Assembly: GCF_020184175.1 (NCBI RefSeq) | Contig: NC_065531.1 | Span: 44,227,213-44,291,212 of the forward strand | Origin: Aphis gossypii | Lineage: Eukaryota > Arthropoda > Insecta > Hemiptera > Aphididae | Length of the DNA: 64,000 nucleotides | Direction of reading: 5' to 3' | Shown here: one piece after another, positions 1-10,891 of the stretch | How the letters are laid out: every line of letters begins with the position of its first letter | How positions within the stretch are numbered: the first letter of the stretch is position 1 | Translations under genes and position numbers: made by a program | The notes under the pieces: model-generated | Seen by the model: only the letters and a program-made list of their open reading frames with translations | What the model was told of the DNA's origin: nothing | Database searches by the model: none

Positions 1-1294
1 ACAGCAAATACATTTAAAGAGGCAAATCAGATGGAGACTCAAATAAATAGATTAAGTATATTATAATATAATCGGATGGCAGATACAGTAAATCAAACAG
101 TAATAAATTTAGATATAGCAGAAGCTAGAATTAATATCAATGAACAAATAAATACATTAAATCTATTATTCCAACAGCTAAGTTTTGAAACTGACACAAT
201 ATGTGAAATAATAATTGCTGCACAAGGTGGTATAATGCATTCTAGCGTAATAGCCGTTAATGAATATTAAGACAACAGTTAAAAGATATTTCTCTAGTAG
301 TTCCTAAGGAACAAAGCTTACCGTTTAATTTAAACCAGGTATCACCGTACGAATTAAGTAAAATATCAAAATTTAATATTATTTATAAAAACGAAACTTT
401 AATCTTCAAAATAATAATACCTTTAGTAATTTCAGTAGAATTAACATTGTATCACGTAATACCACTTTCTGTAGTGAAAAATGATCACTATATTCACATA
501 ATACCTGAATACTCATACATATAGCAATTTCGAAAACACATGAATATTATTTTACATTGTGTATGAATCATCTTATGTTATGCCGACAAATAAACATGGA
601 TATTTTATGTCCCGAGACACAACCCCACTAAGACTAGGGGCAAGTGAATTACCGTGTGAAGTCGAATTGTTCGTAAAACCGTCAAGCATACCAATATCTT
701 GTCCCATACACTATCTTGACATTACTCGTAGTATTTATCACCGACTAAAATATCAAAATGCATGGATTTATACAATAAAAACAACTGACAATGTAGCTGT
801 CTCATGCGAAAACAGGGACCAGGCAATAAATATACAACTAACTGGAAATGGGGTGCTAACACTAAACGAAGACTGCAGGGGTTACACGCCACAAATAGTG
901 TTAACATTAAGTAGACATTTAAATTCAACACACTACAAAGATTTAATCTCAGATGTAGGTATCACAACAAACTCGACAATTCCCACGTCTTTAAAAAGAA
1001 AAATCAGTAGTAGCAACACGCATACCAACTCCGTAATAAAATTAACTGACTTAGGACAATACTCGAAATCCATAGAGGAAATCGAACAACTTATGCAAGA
1101 AGAGAAAGACAAACAAAACAATAAAGATACTACAGACCTTCACTCATACCTATTCTATTTTTTTTATTTTAATAATGGTAGCCGAGATACTTTTAATAAA
1201 ATATAGACATAAAGTAAATCAAATACGATCGATAAATAAAACTAGACGACATTTAATATTGTCAAGAGAAATGAATGAAGTTACGCGAATATAA
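1..1294 (+). pseudogene. Decayed envelope (env) gene of an insect gypsy-type retroelement, 5' end outside window
   Basis: The predicted protein resembles the C-terminal half of the baculovirus-F-like envelope glycoproteins of insect errantiviruses. Visible in order are a polar heptad-rich helix (about 76-230), a segment with the PF.L followed by an IPL motif (about 320-460), a cysteine-rich domain (about 640-890) and a juxtamembrane helix. A transmembrane segment and basic tail are readable only in another frame (about 1150-1294). The gene is dead: an in-frame TAA at 64-66, a frame change near 268-270, a TAG at 522-524, and another frame change close to the T-run near 1158. Upstream gag and pol would lie outside the window. 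The family assignment comes from motif layout, not from a search. Confidence 0.72.
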
Positions 1295-1418
1295 TAAATA
1301 TTACATTAAATCTTCTCATTCTTATCATGTTACAGATAAGAGAACATTGAGAGTCAAGATAAATTTTATTGTACATTTCAAATAATTAAGTAGTTGCCAA
1401 ATTAGTAAATTAGTAATA

Positions 1419-1610
1419 ATGCCAATTCAAGAAAGGATGCCCAGACGTATACTATACCTAATAATGCTACGCCATTCACTTAGACATGACAATCACGTAT
1501 TCCAACACGTGCTAAACAAAAATAACATTCATAATGAGCCTACGTGTTTAACAAACCATATGTACATAGCAAACGAACAACTACAAATAGGTACCTTATA
1601 CAATGATTGA
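1419..1610 (+). CDS. Small ORF of unknown function between env and exonuclease-like ORF
   Basis: A 63-residue ORF starting at an ATG and ending in TGA. It is rich in His, Asn and Arg and shows no domain I recognise. Its last bases overlap the start of the next small ORF (ATG at 1603), a layout seen in compact viral or retroelement genomes. It could equally be a chance ORF inside decayed element sequence. No ribosome-binding or promoter context can be judged. Confidence 0.25.
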   Translation: MPIQERMPRRILYLIMLRHSLRHDNHVFQHVLNKNNIHNEPTCLTNHMYIANEQLQIGTLYND

Positions 1611-1743
1611 AATGAATAGAATAATCGGAATTATTACGATGACACTTAATTTAATAATACTAGTGCGCGATATACGTGAGCCAACATGTAGCCAATTAGC
1701 AATATTAACAAACGAATTAATACAAGCGTCTGGAGCAGAATAA
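1603..1743 (+). CDS. Small ORF with hydrophobic N-terminus, unknown function
   Basis: A 46-residue ORF with an uninterrupted hydrophobic stretch at about residues 7-21 followed by a single Cys, as in a signal peptide or membrane anchor. It ends in TAA directly before a run of 13 A. A good donor (AGAG|GTAAGA, exon end 1757) follows 14 bases after the stop, and an acceptor (TTACAG, 1829-1834) precedes the exonuclease-like ORF. If that 77-base intron is spliced, the exonuclease frame continues this ORF's frame, interrupted only by the TAA. This may be the leader exon of the downstream ORF, or coincidence. Confidence 0.28.
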   Translation: MIEMNRIIGIITMTLNLIILVRDIREPTCSQLAILTNELIQASGAE

Positions 1744-1834
1744 AAAAAAAAAAAGAGGTAAGAGAGAGAGGAAGGAAGGAATTAATATTATATTTATTAT
1801 TTATATATATATTAATTATTATATTATGTTACAG

Positions 1835-2535
1835 TGACAAAATCAAATTTGTCATAGTGGATTTTGAATTCACTATGATAAATAGGAAGGATTTGCTACT
1901 TGTATCGGGGTCAATGTCAAACAGTTTAGAAAAATATAAACCAGTAAAATTAGAAGGAAAACCTAAAGTCTTAACCACGACAAACAAACTCAAAATGCTT
2001 CAGGATAGGGAAGTTAAAAAGGTAATGCAAAGTGTTGGTAGAATATTTAGAAACAAACCAGAGTTGTTACTACCATTATTGGGGCAACTAGAAGTTAGTC
2101 TAAAGCTTAAAGGGGGAACGACTCTGTCTACTACATATATAAAACCAATATTTGCACACTGACAACAGAACACCAGTCATAGCTTTTTGGAATGGGACAA
2201 CAGACAAAGAAATATTACAAAAATTAGGACTAAACAGGAGAATATTAAATATTACATCATACAGCGATAATAATGACAATTATTTCAATCTAAAACTTCT
2301 AGAGATAAGTGGATCAACTAGTAAATTATTATACTCAAGCGAAATAGGTTACCAAGAAAAGAATGGGAGAATGTTAAATTTAATGGAAACCCATGATCTA
2401 ATTTGTACAACCAACCATAATATAACCCATAGTCATAACCCGATAGTAGATGTATCAATTACAAAATGCCTATTTAATCACATTATTAAGAATATAGGAC
2501 CAATAGACCAAAGAAGACGGTTACATAATATATAA
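1835..2535 (+). pseudogene. DEDDh exonuclease-like ORF of a mobile element, frameshifted
   Basis: Two abutting ORFs (frame of 1857-2162, then 2152-2535) make one roughly 230-residue product broken by a single frame change near 2155. All three DEDDh (DnaQ/epsilon-type) motifs can be read: Exo I as VDFEF (Asp-x-Glu, 1857-1871) at the end of a predicted beta strand, Exo II as WNGTTDKEIL (Asn-x-x-x-Asp spacing, about 2190-2219), and Exo III as HNPIVD (His-x4-Asp, about 2434-2451). A basic, KxxK-rich insert lies between Exo I and Exo II. The product would be expected to trim 3' ends of nucleic acid. It is not a host housekeeping gene by context: it lies between a dead env gene and an LTR. The family call rests on motif spacing only. 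Confidence 0.5.
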
Positions 2536-2747
2536 ATTATGCTTACAAAACTGCTGTGTTTATTTAGTTTGCTTGATCTTCTCGCCGTGCCTGAACTGCA
2601 ACAATGATTGTAGATCGATTTCCACAGAGTTGTTGGAAAGACGTCTCAATCCAACGATGATCCACTTGGTGAAATTGCCTCTGGTTGAAGAAGTTGACAG
2701 GAAAATATTAGTAATATTTTTGATCTGTCTCGTTCTCGGAAATCAGC

Positions 2748-2764
2748 CCTGTCCATAGCGCCAA
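2748..2764 (-). promoter_or_regulatory. Candidate tRNA primer-binding site of LTR element
   Basis: On the - strand, six bases after the LTR end, the sequence begins TTGGCGC and continues to GGACAGG. The TGGCG start is the usual beginning of primer-binding sites in insect Ty3/gypsy elements, complementary to a tRNA 3' CCA end. The cognate tRNA was not determined. About 200 bases of leader or gag-like sequence follow down to about 2545, where the element is cut off. Confidence 0.45.
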
Positions 2765-2770
2765 TTTTTC

Positions 2771-3175
2771 TGTTGCGTCCCGACTAGGTCGATTCATGCA
2801 TCAACGTACAAAATGAATATGTCGTGTTGTTCAAACATAAGTTAACGTTTATTAAAATATTTCTTGCACGAATACAGTTGTTATAAGTTTAAGATTAAAT
2901 TATATAGTAAGATGGTGAGTGGTGTTACGACCGACCTCTGAGTGTCATAGATATCCCTAACCGTCTGCCGAGCTCTTGTCTCGGTCTCCCTTTATATGAT
3001 TTCTTACAAAGAGTGGGTGGCGACTCCGTCATACGAGGGGTCCCGAAAACACTGCTTGTGTATTCTTACCCATGATTCTTATCGAATCGCAGTGACAACG
3101 AGTTTTGACTTTTTATAAAGAGACGTGTGGTTTTACTTTAATTGTTAAATTAATATACTAATATAATATTCCACA
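2771..3175 (-). mobile_element. LTR of a Ty3/gypsy-type retrotransposon (405 bp)
   Basis: Read on the - strand it starts TGTGGAATATT and ends CGCAACA, giving canonical TG...CA ends. It has a TATAAA box (2996-2991) and an AATAAA polyadenylation signal (2853-2848) about 140 bases further on, the U3-R-U5 order expected of an LTR. A primer-binding-site candidate follows within 6 bases, so this is a 5' LTR with a truncated internal region. It points opposite to the env and exonuclease ORFs (1-2535), so the two either belong to different insertions or were joined by an inversion. No matching second LTR was seen in the window. Confidence 0.62.
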
Positions 3176-5034
3176 CTCTCGTATCAGTCGTATCCTGTAC
3201 TCGTATTCCTGTAGTATTAATTATAAGTTATGGAAAATTGACATTGTACGATTTATGCGTATAAAATAATTTGTACGGACAGTATAGGTCCGTAACAAAT
3301 GTATTACATTTTCGTTCAATGATATTGTATATGAAAAGTCGGAAAAACCATTTTAAGCAGACTGAGCAGTGACGCTTTGTCAGAGTGGTAATCGTTAGCC
3401 TGCCTATATATTTCATAAATTCGTAACATGTTTTTTCATATACCTAAGTATATAACTATTGAAATATTTGAAATTATTTGTTTTACTATTAAATTTTATT
3501 CTATAGTATTATGCGTTAGATTAATATAATTTTTCCAAAAATATTGCATTTAATTAATGTAATAATATATGTTTAAATTAACAAAATCAAAGTAACATGT
3601 TTTATCAACTTCTATAAAAATGTTCTGTAAATATCGTAAAACAGTAAAAATAGGTTTATAGTTTAAATCGATATTTTAAAATAAATAAAAAATTTAAATG
3701 CGTATAATAACATTCATAATAATATAGTTTACGTAAAAGTTAAGTCCCCACTAATAATGTTTTTGAATTAAAACAAAATAATTTATATTGCCATTCATCG
3801 TAAAAATACGTCATTTATTTTACAAATTTTAACTTCTTCAGATGTCTCTAATGACTATAAAAATTAACCCATAATTTTGAGTTCCAGTATGAAATACTTT
3901 AGATGAATTTCATAAAACATTTTTAAACCTAAACCTTAGATACACAAATTAAAGATTTTACCCATTTTTTACTACTATTTATAATTTTCGTGATACTTTT
4001 GAAATGTTGAACTTTAGATGCATACATAAAAAAAAGTGTGGTCAAGTCGGTACCCACTTGACCATACTTTTTGTTTTTACATTAGGTACCTACCGTGTGG
4101 ATCACTATTGTATATAGGAGTGTCAAATTTGAATCCAATGATAGGTTTTGGAACGGAGATGGTTTGTCATCCTAGACGGATCTTGGATATTTTGATAAGG
4201 AGGGGGCACATATTAATTGTATAATGATTCTTTAATCATAATTAATAATACATTCTCTTATTTTTAAACAAAATTTGTGTTTGGTAATATAATTAATATA
4301 ATGTTGATTCCATAATAGCACACACCAAAATAATAATTTATATACATATGCAAGTTATTATATAATATATAATGTAGTCATTAATAAGAACAAATATTTT
4401 TATAGATTCTCATAAATTATTGTCTCATAGGTCGAATTGAAGTCTGTAACTCATTTTATCAGTTTAAATGTAAATAATGAAAATGAATAATGATTATGGC
4501 TAGTAGGTAGTATCGATAGAAAATTGACAGGGGGGCACATGCCCCTCCCATGAATCCGCCACTGCAGTAGAATAAGATTTATATAAATTTATAAAATATA
4601 TATTTTAAATTGGGTGGTGAAAAAGATGGTTATGTTTTAATGACCTGAATACCCCAAAACTAATTCAAGAAAATTCCAATTTATTATTCAATTATTATTT
4701 TATTATCAAGATTACTTTTGTTTTAAAAATCTAAATACCAAGGAAATGTATTATTTCATATTTTGTACATTTCTAAAATGTACAATATGGGTATTTGAGG
4801 TGTGTTTTATCTGTATATTGTACCATTTATATTTTATACATAAAAGATATTATATAGAAAAGACAAATATTTGTTTATTTTATAAAAATAAAAATACAAA
4901 CAATATATAAGCCTCTAACTTTTTAGTCCAAGCATTATGAAAATAAATTGTACAATAAAATTATGAAAAATATATTTGTAGGATTCTTCACAAAATACGT
5001 TGTTTAGTTGAATAATAGTATATATCAGGAGTAT
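3176..5034. other. Intergenic, no gene; transposon debris
   Basis: AT-rich non-coding sequence. It contains a 14-bp-arm hairpin (4034-4069) and, at about 4530-4564, a GC-rich end finishing CCGCCACTG, which reads as CAGTGGCGG on the other strand, a common terminus of hAT-type elements. The matching left end was not found. The TFIIB 3' UTR probably occupies the last part, with a minus-strand AATAAA at 4879-4874. Confidence 0.6.
4034..4069. repeat. Inverted repeat, 14-bp arms, 8-bp loop
   Basis: Arms 4034-4047 and 4056-4069 are complementary at 13 of 14 positions around an 8-base loop. It could be the terminus of a foldback element or a transcribed hairpin. Nothing around it decides. Confidence 0.6.
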
Positions 5035-6053
5035 TTAGGATGTTGGAAGATCAGAAATCTGAGTCACAAACTTAAAATCTTCAGGAAATAATAACGTAGC
5101 ATTAGCCAATATCAGTTTATATGACTGCTTAATTGTAACTTCTGCAACACCAGCAATATCTCCAATTTCTTTTTGAGAACGTTTTTCATCAGATGCTTGA
5201 GATGCCATAAATATTGCTGCGGCTGCTACAGATATAGGAGAACGACCTGGTACAATATCATATTCAACAGCTTTTTTAGCAATATGAGTAGCTGCCCTTT
5301 GGACCATGTTTGGTAATCCCAAGTTACAACAGAATCTCGACATGAAATCTCCAGTTGTTATCAAATCAACACTAGTTTCTAGAGCCTTTAATATTAATTT
5401 AAAAACTCTTCCAATTTCTTTTTTACTGACTTTACTTACAGCACATATTTCTTTGAATGTTCGCGGCACACCTTCTTGTCTGCAAGCAATGTATAAACTA
5501 GCTGATGCAATTGCATCATTTGATCGACCTTTAAGATTTTTGCCATCGTGTACTTGTTTGAACAGTACATTGGCTCTGTCTACAATATTTCTTGGCAAAT
5601 TTATGCGATCAGCCATAAGGCCAATTTCTCTATATGCATTAAGTAGTGAACGATTGGTCGAACAAACCATACCCTTATTTTTATATTTCATACCGCCAAA
5701 CTCGTCAAATGATGCATCACCCCTAGAAGGACCAACCAGTGTGGACAAATCAGAACCATTGAGTAATGGATTTTCTGCACCTCCAACACGCGAAGGATCA
5801 GCACTATTGCTACCTTTGTCGTTACTGAAAGTTCTCCATTCGGAACCGACATCTATCACTCGATCGCCGACCACAAGACCACATTCTGAACATATTTGAT
5901 CGCCAGCTCTATAATCTTCAATCAACGGGGCATCTGGATGCTGTTGACATTGCACTAGATTAAACAAAAAATTTTTATAATCAAAACATTTAAAACACAA
6001 TACGAATACAATGCTTATAAGTCAACTCGTAACTTACCTAAATTTTTCGACAT
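5035..6053 (-). CDS. TfIIB: Transcription initiation factor IIB (2 coding exons)
   Basis: Exons 6053-6038 and 5954-5035 join in phase to 311 residues, the usual length of metazoan TFIIB (about 315). The first exon supplies only MSKNL plus one base; without it the ORF reads into the intron. The N-terminal zinc ribbon is C8-x2-H11-x15-C27-x2-C30, followed by the conserved B-reader region (GSEWRTFSND) and two cyclin-like repeats (about 110-195 and 205-295). TFIIB bridges promoter-bound TBP and RNA polymerase II in the nucleus and helps set the start site. It lies head to head with Elp4, the start codons 745 bases apart. All key residues are present and the gene looks intact. Confidence 0.96.
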
Positions 6054-6798
6054 TATTCTGAACTTAAGTATCACAAAAATTAAAATGATTGTTACATTAA
6101 TAATGGAATTTATGTTTATCGTATCAGTCAACTTTCCAAAATTTAATTATAGCCTAAAAATAGTAAACAATAATAGTCCGTCTCGTGTAATTAAATTTTA
6201 ATATTGTTATTAATAAATAATATTATACATTAAACAATAAATATTACACACATTATCATATTTGTGTTGCTGAATCGACGTGACGAACATTTACTGTGTG
6301 AACAACTGAACTGACGACGTCGTGACTGATATAATTAAATAAATTTATATTTACCAGGTTAATGGTTCAAATCTGGTATTGCTATATCATGAATGTTAAA
6401 AATTTTAGTGATAAGCACTTGTCCGAAAAATGATAAGGAATCGAGATATGATAATCGAAAATTTAACTAGTTTTACCAGAGAATATTCTGTATTTTACTG
6501 TAAAATTTTTATCCATAGTTTATTTTTACCTATGAATTTACCACCATCCATAAATCCAAAATATCCTTAATTCGAAAAAATATTGTAAAGTTAAATAAGT
6601 ACTAAGTAGTAGGTGCTCAATAATAATATTAATTATTTATTATTCAAATTATTATTTGTAACATTTTTTCATATTTTCATTTATTTAATATTAATGTCAC
6701 AGATTATTAAATATATTTGGAATTAAGTGTTCAATTTATGTTTGTTTTTATACTTGCATAGGTGTAGTAATTTTAAACATCTTACCAGATTTTTCATT
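6054..6798. promoter_or_regulatory. Shared upstream region of divergent TFIIB and Elp4
   Basis: This 745-base gap separates the two divergent start codons and must hold both promoters and 5' UTRs unless unseen 5' exons lie elsewhere. A moderately GC-richer patch at about 6270-6320 is the likeliest TFIIB start region. No clear TATA box was identified for either gene. Confidence 0.4.
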
Positions 6799-9766
6799 AT
6801 GTCGTTAAACTTGCAGTCACACACTATTAGCCAAAGAAAAAGTTTAAAGTTAAAAGGTACTAAAACGTCAGTTACAAAAAATCAAATTTTAATTTCTTCT
6901 GGTATAGTATCGCTGGATGCAGTTTTGGGTAAGGATATATAATAATAACAATTTTTCAATTTACTTGTGATATATTTATGTATATTTTGTTTTATTTTAA
7001 TTTTTTATATAATAAATTACATGCTCATTGTTTTGTAGATTAATATTTTACTCTTCAATTTGTTTAGATGGAGGTATTCCAATAGGAACTGTGGCTCTTG
7101 TGGGTATGTGTTTACAATTTTTTATAATATATACTATACATATTATGGCAATATAATAAAATAATTATGTTCAAAAATATTTTTTTTATTTGTATCTTTA
7201 TTGTTTTGAGACAATATATTATTTATTATATATTTATATATAATATTATTTATTATATATTTATATATTTATATTATATTTATTATATTTATTTTAATAT
7301 ATTTACAATATATTTATTGATTTTATTTGTAGAAGAAGAAAATTATGGCCGAAATGCAGATTTGATTACAAAACATTTTATAGCTGAAGGAGTTGTGAGT
7401 GATCATTCTATTTTAATTGCTGATGTCGAAAGGAAACCTGAAGCAACTGTAATTTTTTTTTTTTTTATTGTCTTCTTTGATTAAATAAATAATAGTTGGT
7501 TTTTGTTTATAAAACTATACATAATTTAATTGTGTATTAATGCAGAGATTCCCAAACTGGGCTGCAATCCAAAAATTGGTCACGGTTATAATTTTGGTAG
7601 GTCGTGTTATGTTGATGAAGTGATAAAAAATAGGAAATAGGATTTGTTGTATAAGCCACTGATTCACTGAAAATAAAAAGTCATTCAATAATATTGTGGG
7701 TTGCCAAATTTTAAAAAAATTCTCAGAGTGGGTCGTACAATAAAAAGTTTGGGAACCTCTATATTAATGTATTATATAAAAAAAAAAAAAATCAATTTGT
7801 ATATTAAATTTTTTTTTGAATAACAAAAAAATTTAGTTAGGTAGTTATTTTGAGTGAATCGTAATTTTTCTTTAATTTGTTTATTGTTCTAGGCAAATGA
7901 CTTACCAAAACCAATTCAAGAAGATAGTTTTCAACAAACCGATATTGTTGCTGAGGATTTTAAAATAGCTTGGCGCTATAGTCAAAATCCAATATACGAC
8001 TCTAAACCATATCACACATCCATATCTTTTGGACATACATTTGATATGTCAGCTAAAATTCCTGTTAATGAATTACAAAATATTAGATATTGGCCAACCG
8101 ATAAATCACAAGGTATTTACATAATATATAGGATTAACTATTTAAATTACATTATTATAATTATTAAAAGGATCAACATTTATATTTAATTATGATATTT
8201 ATCACAAAACAACAGAGGAGGGTAACCCACGGTCCATGTAGCGATTTTATGGTGCCCGCGATTACAATTTATAATTAGTATAAAAATGTGGAATCAGTTT
8301 TATTCAAGTGTCTATGAAACAAAATTTAGCAAACTAAAATATTTTGCTAAATAAATGTTACCCGTGTTTGAAAACAAGCATATTTTCTAGCAAACTTTTT
8401 AACTCATGAATTATCGAAAAAGTAGATATGCTTCCTGATTAACTGATTGTCATTTGAATAATGCAATGATAATTTCTACAACAAAACTCAAACCAATAAT
8501 CCATAAGGTGGTTGATGCTTTCTAAATTCAAAAATTACACAGCATTATTTAAAATAATTAATTTAATTCATACCTATTCATATATATTACCTTGTTTTCA
8601 TTTCACCCATAGGTACTAGTTACTCTGAGCTATTAGAACACATAAACACAATAATAACGAAAGGCGGTTTTAGTACAAAAATTCCTGTTGAAAAAAGAAA
8701 TGTATTAAGAATAACAATTAGTAATTTGTTTTCACCAATTTGGGATTCTAATGATATGAATGTTGTTACATTTTTATACAAGCTTCGAATTCTTGTGCGT
8801 TCTTCATATGCTACTTGTCTTATAACAACTCAAGCTCATGTCATTGATGATGTAAGATTTTATTTATTTATTTTATTTATGCTATATTATAATAATTTTT
8901 TTTTCTTGTTTAGGTGACTAAATGTCGGATTGAACATTTTGTGGATTCAGTATTAATTTTTAAACCAATGGAATTAAGTTCATGTGCGGATTATAATGGA
9001 AAGCTTATCATTGGTAAATTAGCATCATTTAACACGTTTTTATACGAACCTCTATCTGTAGATTGGGCTACAAAACTCACAAGAAAAAAATTATGCATTG
9101 AGGTAGTATTAATATTTTATTATTTAATAAGCAGTGGTGTTTTATAAAAAATTAAATATAGGGTGTACAATCATTTATGGTTTTAAAACAATATTATTAT
9201 AGTTATTGTTATTTTTTAAGTAATTATAAATTAATTAATTCAATAATATTAAATACAGATTACTCAATTTTTGAATCTTATGCCATAACAGTATGGTTAC
9301 ACATTTTTTTTTTAAATGTTATGGTACAATTTTTATGGAGTTATACTAATTAATAAAATATTTATGTTGTATATTTCTAAAAACACCTCTGTTAATGACC
9401 AATTTTGTCCTATCTATTATATTAATTATGCATATTTCCAGGGCTATACATTTTATAAATGTATAACAATCAATTTTACTAATTAAATTTTATTTTGATT
9501 TACTGTTATAAATTTAATTTGACATATTATTATGTCTACAACTAAGGTTTATAGCTCTGGTGATTACAATTTAAATTATAAAGTGAACTAAATAAAGCAT
9601 GATTTGTTTTCTTATGGTATGTTCTCCATCAAATAATCATTATAAAATATATTTATTTATTTAGAAATTACATCTTCCACCATGCTTAAACACCGAGGAT
9701 AATAATGAAAACATTCACACTAAGCAATTGTCATGCGCTTCAACAACTTCTGTATTAAGTTTTTAG
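6799..9766 (+). CDS. Elp4: Elongator complex protein 4 (7 exons)
   Basis: Exons 6799-6928, 7068-7103, 7333-7448, 7893-8112, 8613-8851, 8914-9102 and 9665-9766 give 343 residues with every junction in phase. Elp4 belongs to the PAXNEB family. Seen here are the RecA-like start (SLDAVLDGGIPIGT, residues about 38-51), the EEENYGRNA segment, the conserved FKIAWRY motif in exon 4, and the C-terminal FHVxK-like region in exon 6. With Elp5 and Elp6 it forms the RecA-like hexamer that supports Elongator in modifying wobble uridine of tRNAs. The length is shorter than fly or human Elp4 (about 420-440), mostly through a short C-terminus. I chose the ATG at 6799 because residues upstream of it in frame do not look conserved. 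AATAAA lies at 9804-9809. Confidence 0.92.
7200..7322. repeat. TTATTATATATTTATATA-type low-complexity repeat
   Basis: Imperfect tandem AT-only repeat inside Elp4 intron 2, immediately before the exon 3 acceptor. It creates a spurious open frame upstream of the real exon. Confidence 0.7.
7543..7761. mobile_element. hAT-type MITE in Elp4 intron 3 (219 bp)
   Basis: The ends are near-perfect terminal inverted repeats: CAGAGATTCCCAAACT on the left, and the reverse complement of the right end begins TAGAGGTTCCCAAACT. It is flanked by a perfect 8-bp target duplication TATTAATG (7535-7542 and 7762-7769). The 8-bp duplication plus CAGRG termini are the hallmark of hAT transposons. With no coding capacity it is a non-autonomous copy. 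Confidence 0.9.
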
Positions 9767-10891
9767 TTTGTTTTAACCAGTCAAAATTGTACGTATTTAC
9801 TTCAATAAAAATAAATATTTTTATATTATATATTTGTTTATTATATTTGTTATTTTTATTTTTTTTTTTGATTAACACCAAAATCAACTAAGTAATCATA
9901 TCATCAGTTATTTGTGTGTAAGATGTTAATTTAAAAACACTTCTAACTTGATTATACGGCAAACTATGAAGCCATAATTAGTTTTTTTATCAGTCATTAT
10001 AATACACATAGTGATTTTAAGATTTACATACATCATTTGTAAGTATCATAACTATTACAACAACATTGTGGACTGTGGTTTACCTTACTAAGTAGATTGT
10101 TGCAATAATTACAAAAATATTTTAAAATCATGAAACAAAATCAATTGTTCGTTTAAAGGAAACAATGTGCTCTTTCTCCAATGACCAAACAAATCTCTAA
10201 GCAGTTACTTATAAAGAAAAAGCAGACACACTTAAGTACTGTTAGATACTGTTGATACTATAGGTAGGTATACAGAGTGGTAATATGGGGTTCTGCCAAA
10301 TATCTTATTAGATAACTATCCAAGCGCCAAGTCTTTCAGAATATCTGCTGTTGCATAATTACTTGAGCACCCTGGTATCTTTTTAATAACTCAATAAACT
10401 CCGACCTCAAAATCTGACTAATCAACGAAATTGCTTCTCTATACTACAAACGTTTCAATCCAAAACTAATCCAATTTCAAACAGCTCATCAATGATCAAG
10501 CCTTATTTGAGAACCTGATCAGACGATTCAAGATTTCAAGCGAAACTTATGCCGTGACTTAAAAATTGTATCAATTGTAAATTTTAAATGTATTAAATGT
10601 AAATGTTAAGACGTTAAGTCATTGTGCGTCCTTAATGAGTCTAATATGACACTTCATTTCCTATTCCTACCAAGTCATTGAGATTACTATCTTAAATCGT
10701 GCTATCAACCGACTCAACTATTGACATGTGATAAGGTTTTAAACATTTTGATAATAATACGTTAACTGAAATTTATTCACTTGTTGCCCCTCGAGTCCGG
10801 CATGTCCTTCCTATTTCTCGTTTTTTCCCTAGAAATTTACGATTATTGTTGTGCATTAGAGTTGTAAAATTTGTTAAAACATTTTTGAAAA
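9767..10891. other. Intergenic between Elp4 and thymidylate synthase
   Basis: Elp4 3' UTR comes first (AATAAA at 9804). The stretch about 10270-10560 is less AT-rich than its surroundings and contains short open segments in two frames that could be a decayed retroelement tail, but I could not assign it. The last part must hold the thymidylate synthase promoter. Confidence 0.4.

Noticed and set aside
2573..2758. 61-residue + strand ORF before the LTR
   Set aside because: It lies antisense to the leader region of the - strand LTR element and has no recognisable content.
5306..5899. 197-residue + strand ORF opposite TFIIB
   Set aside because: It is the antisense shadow of the conserved TFIIB exon.
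10270..10560. Less AT-rich stretch with short open frames, possibly a LINE tail
   Set aside because: Two frames would have to be joined and no reverse-transcriptase or nuclease motif is visible; not enough to call.
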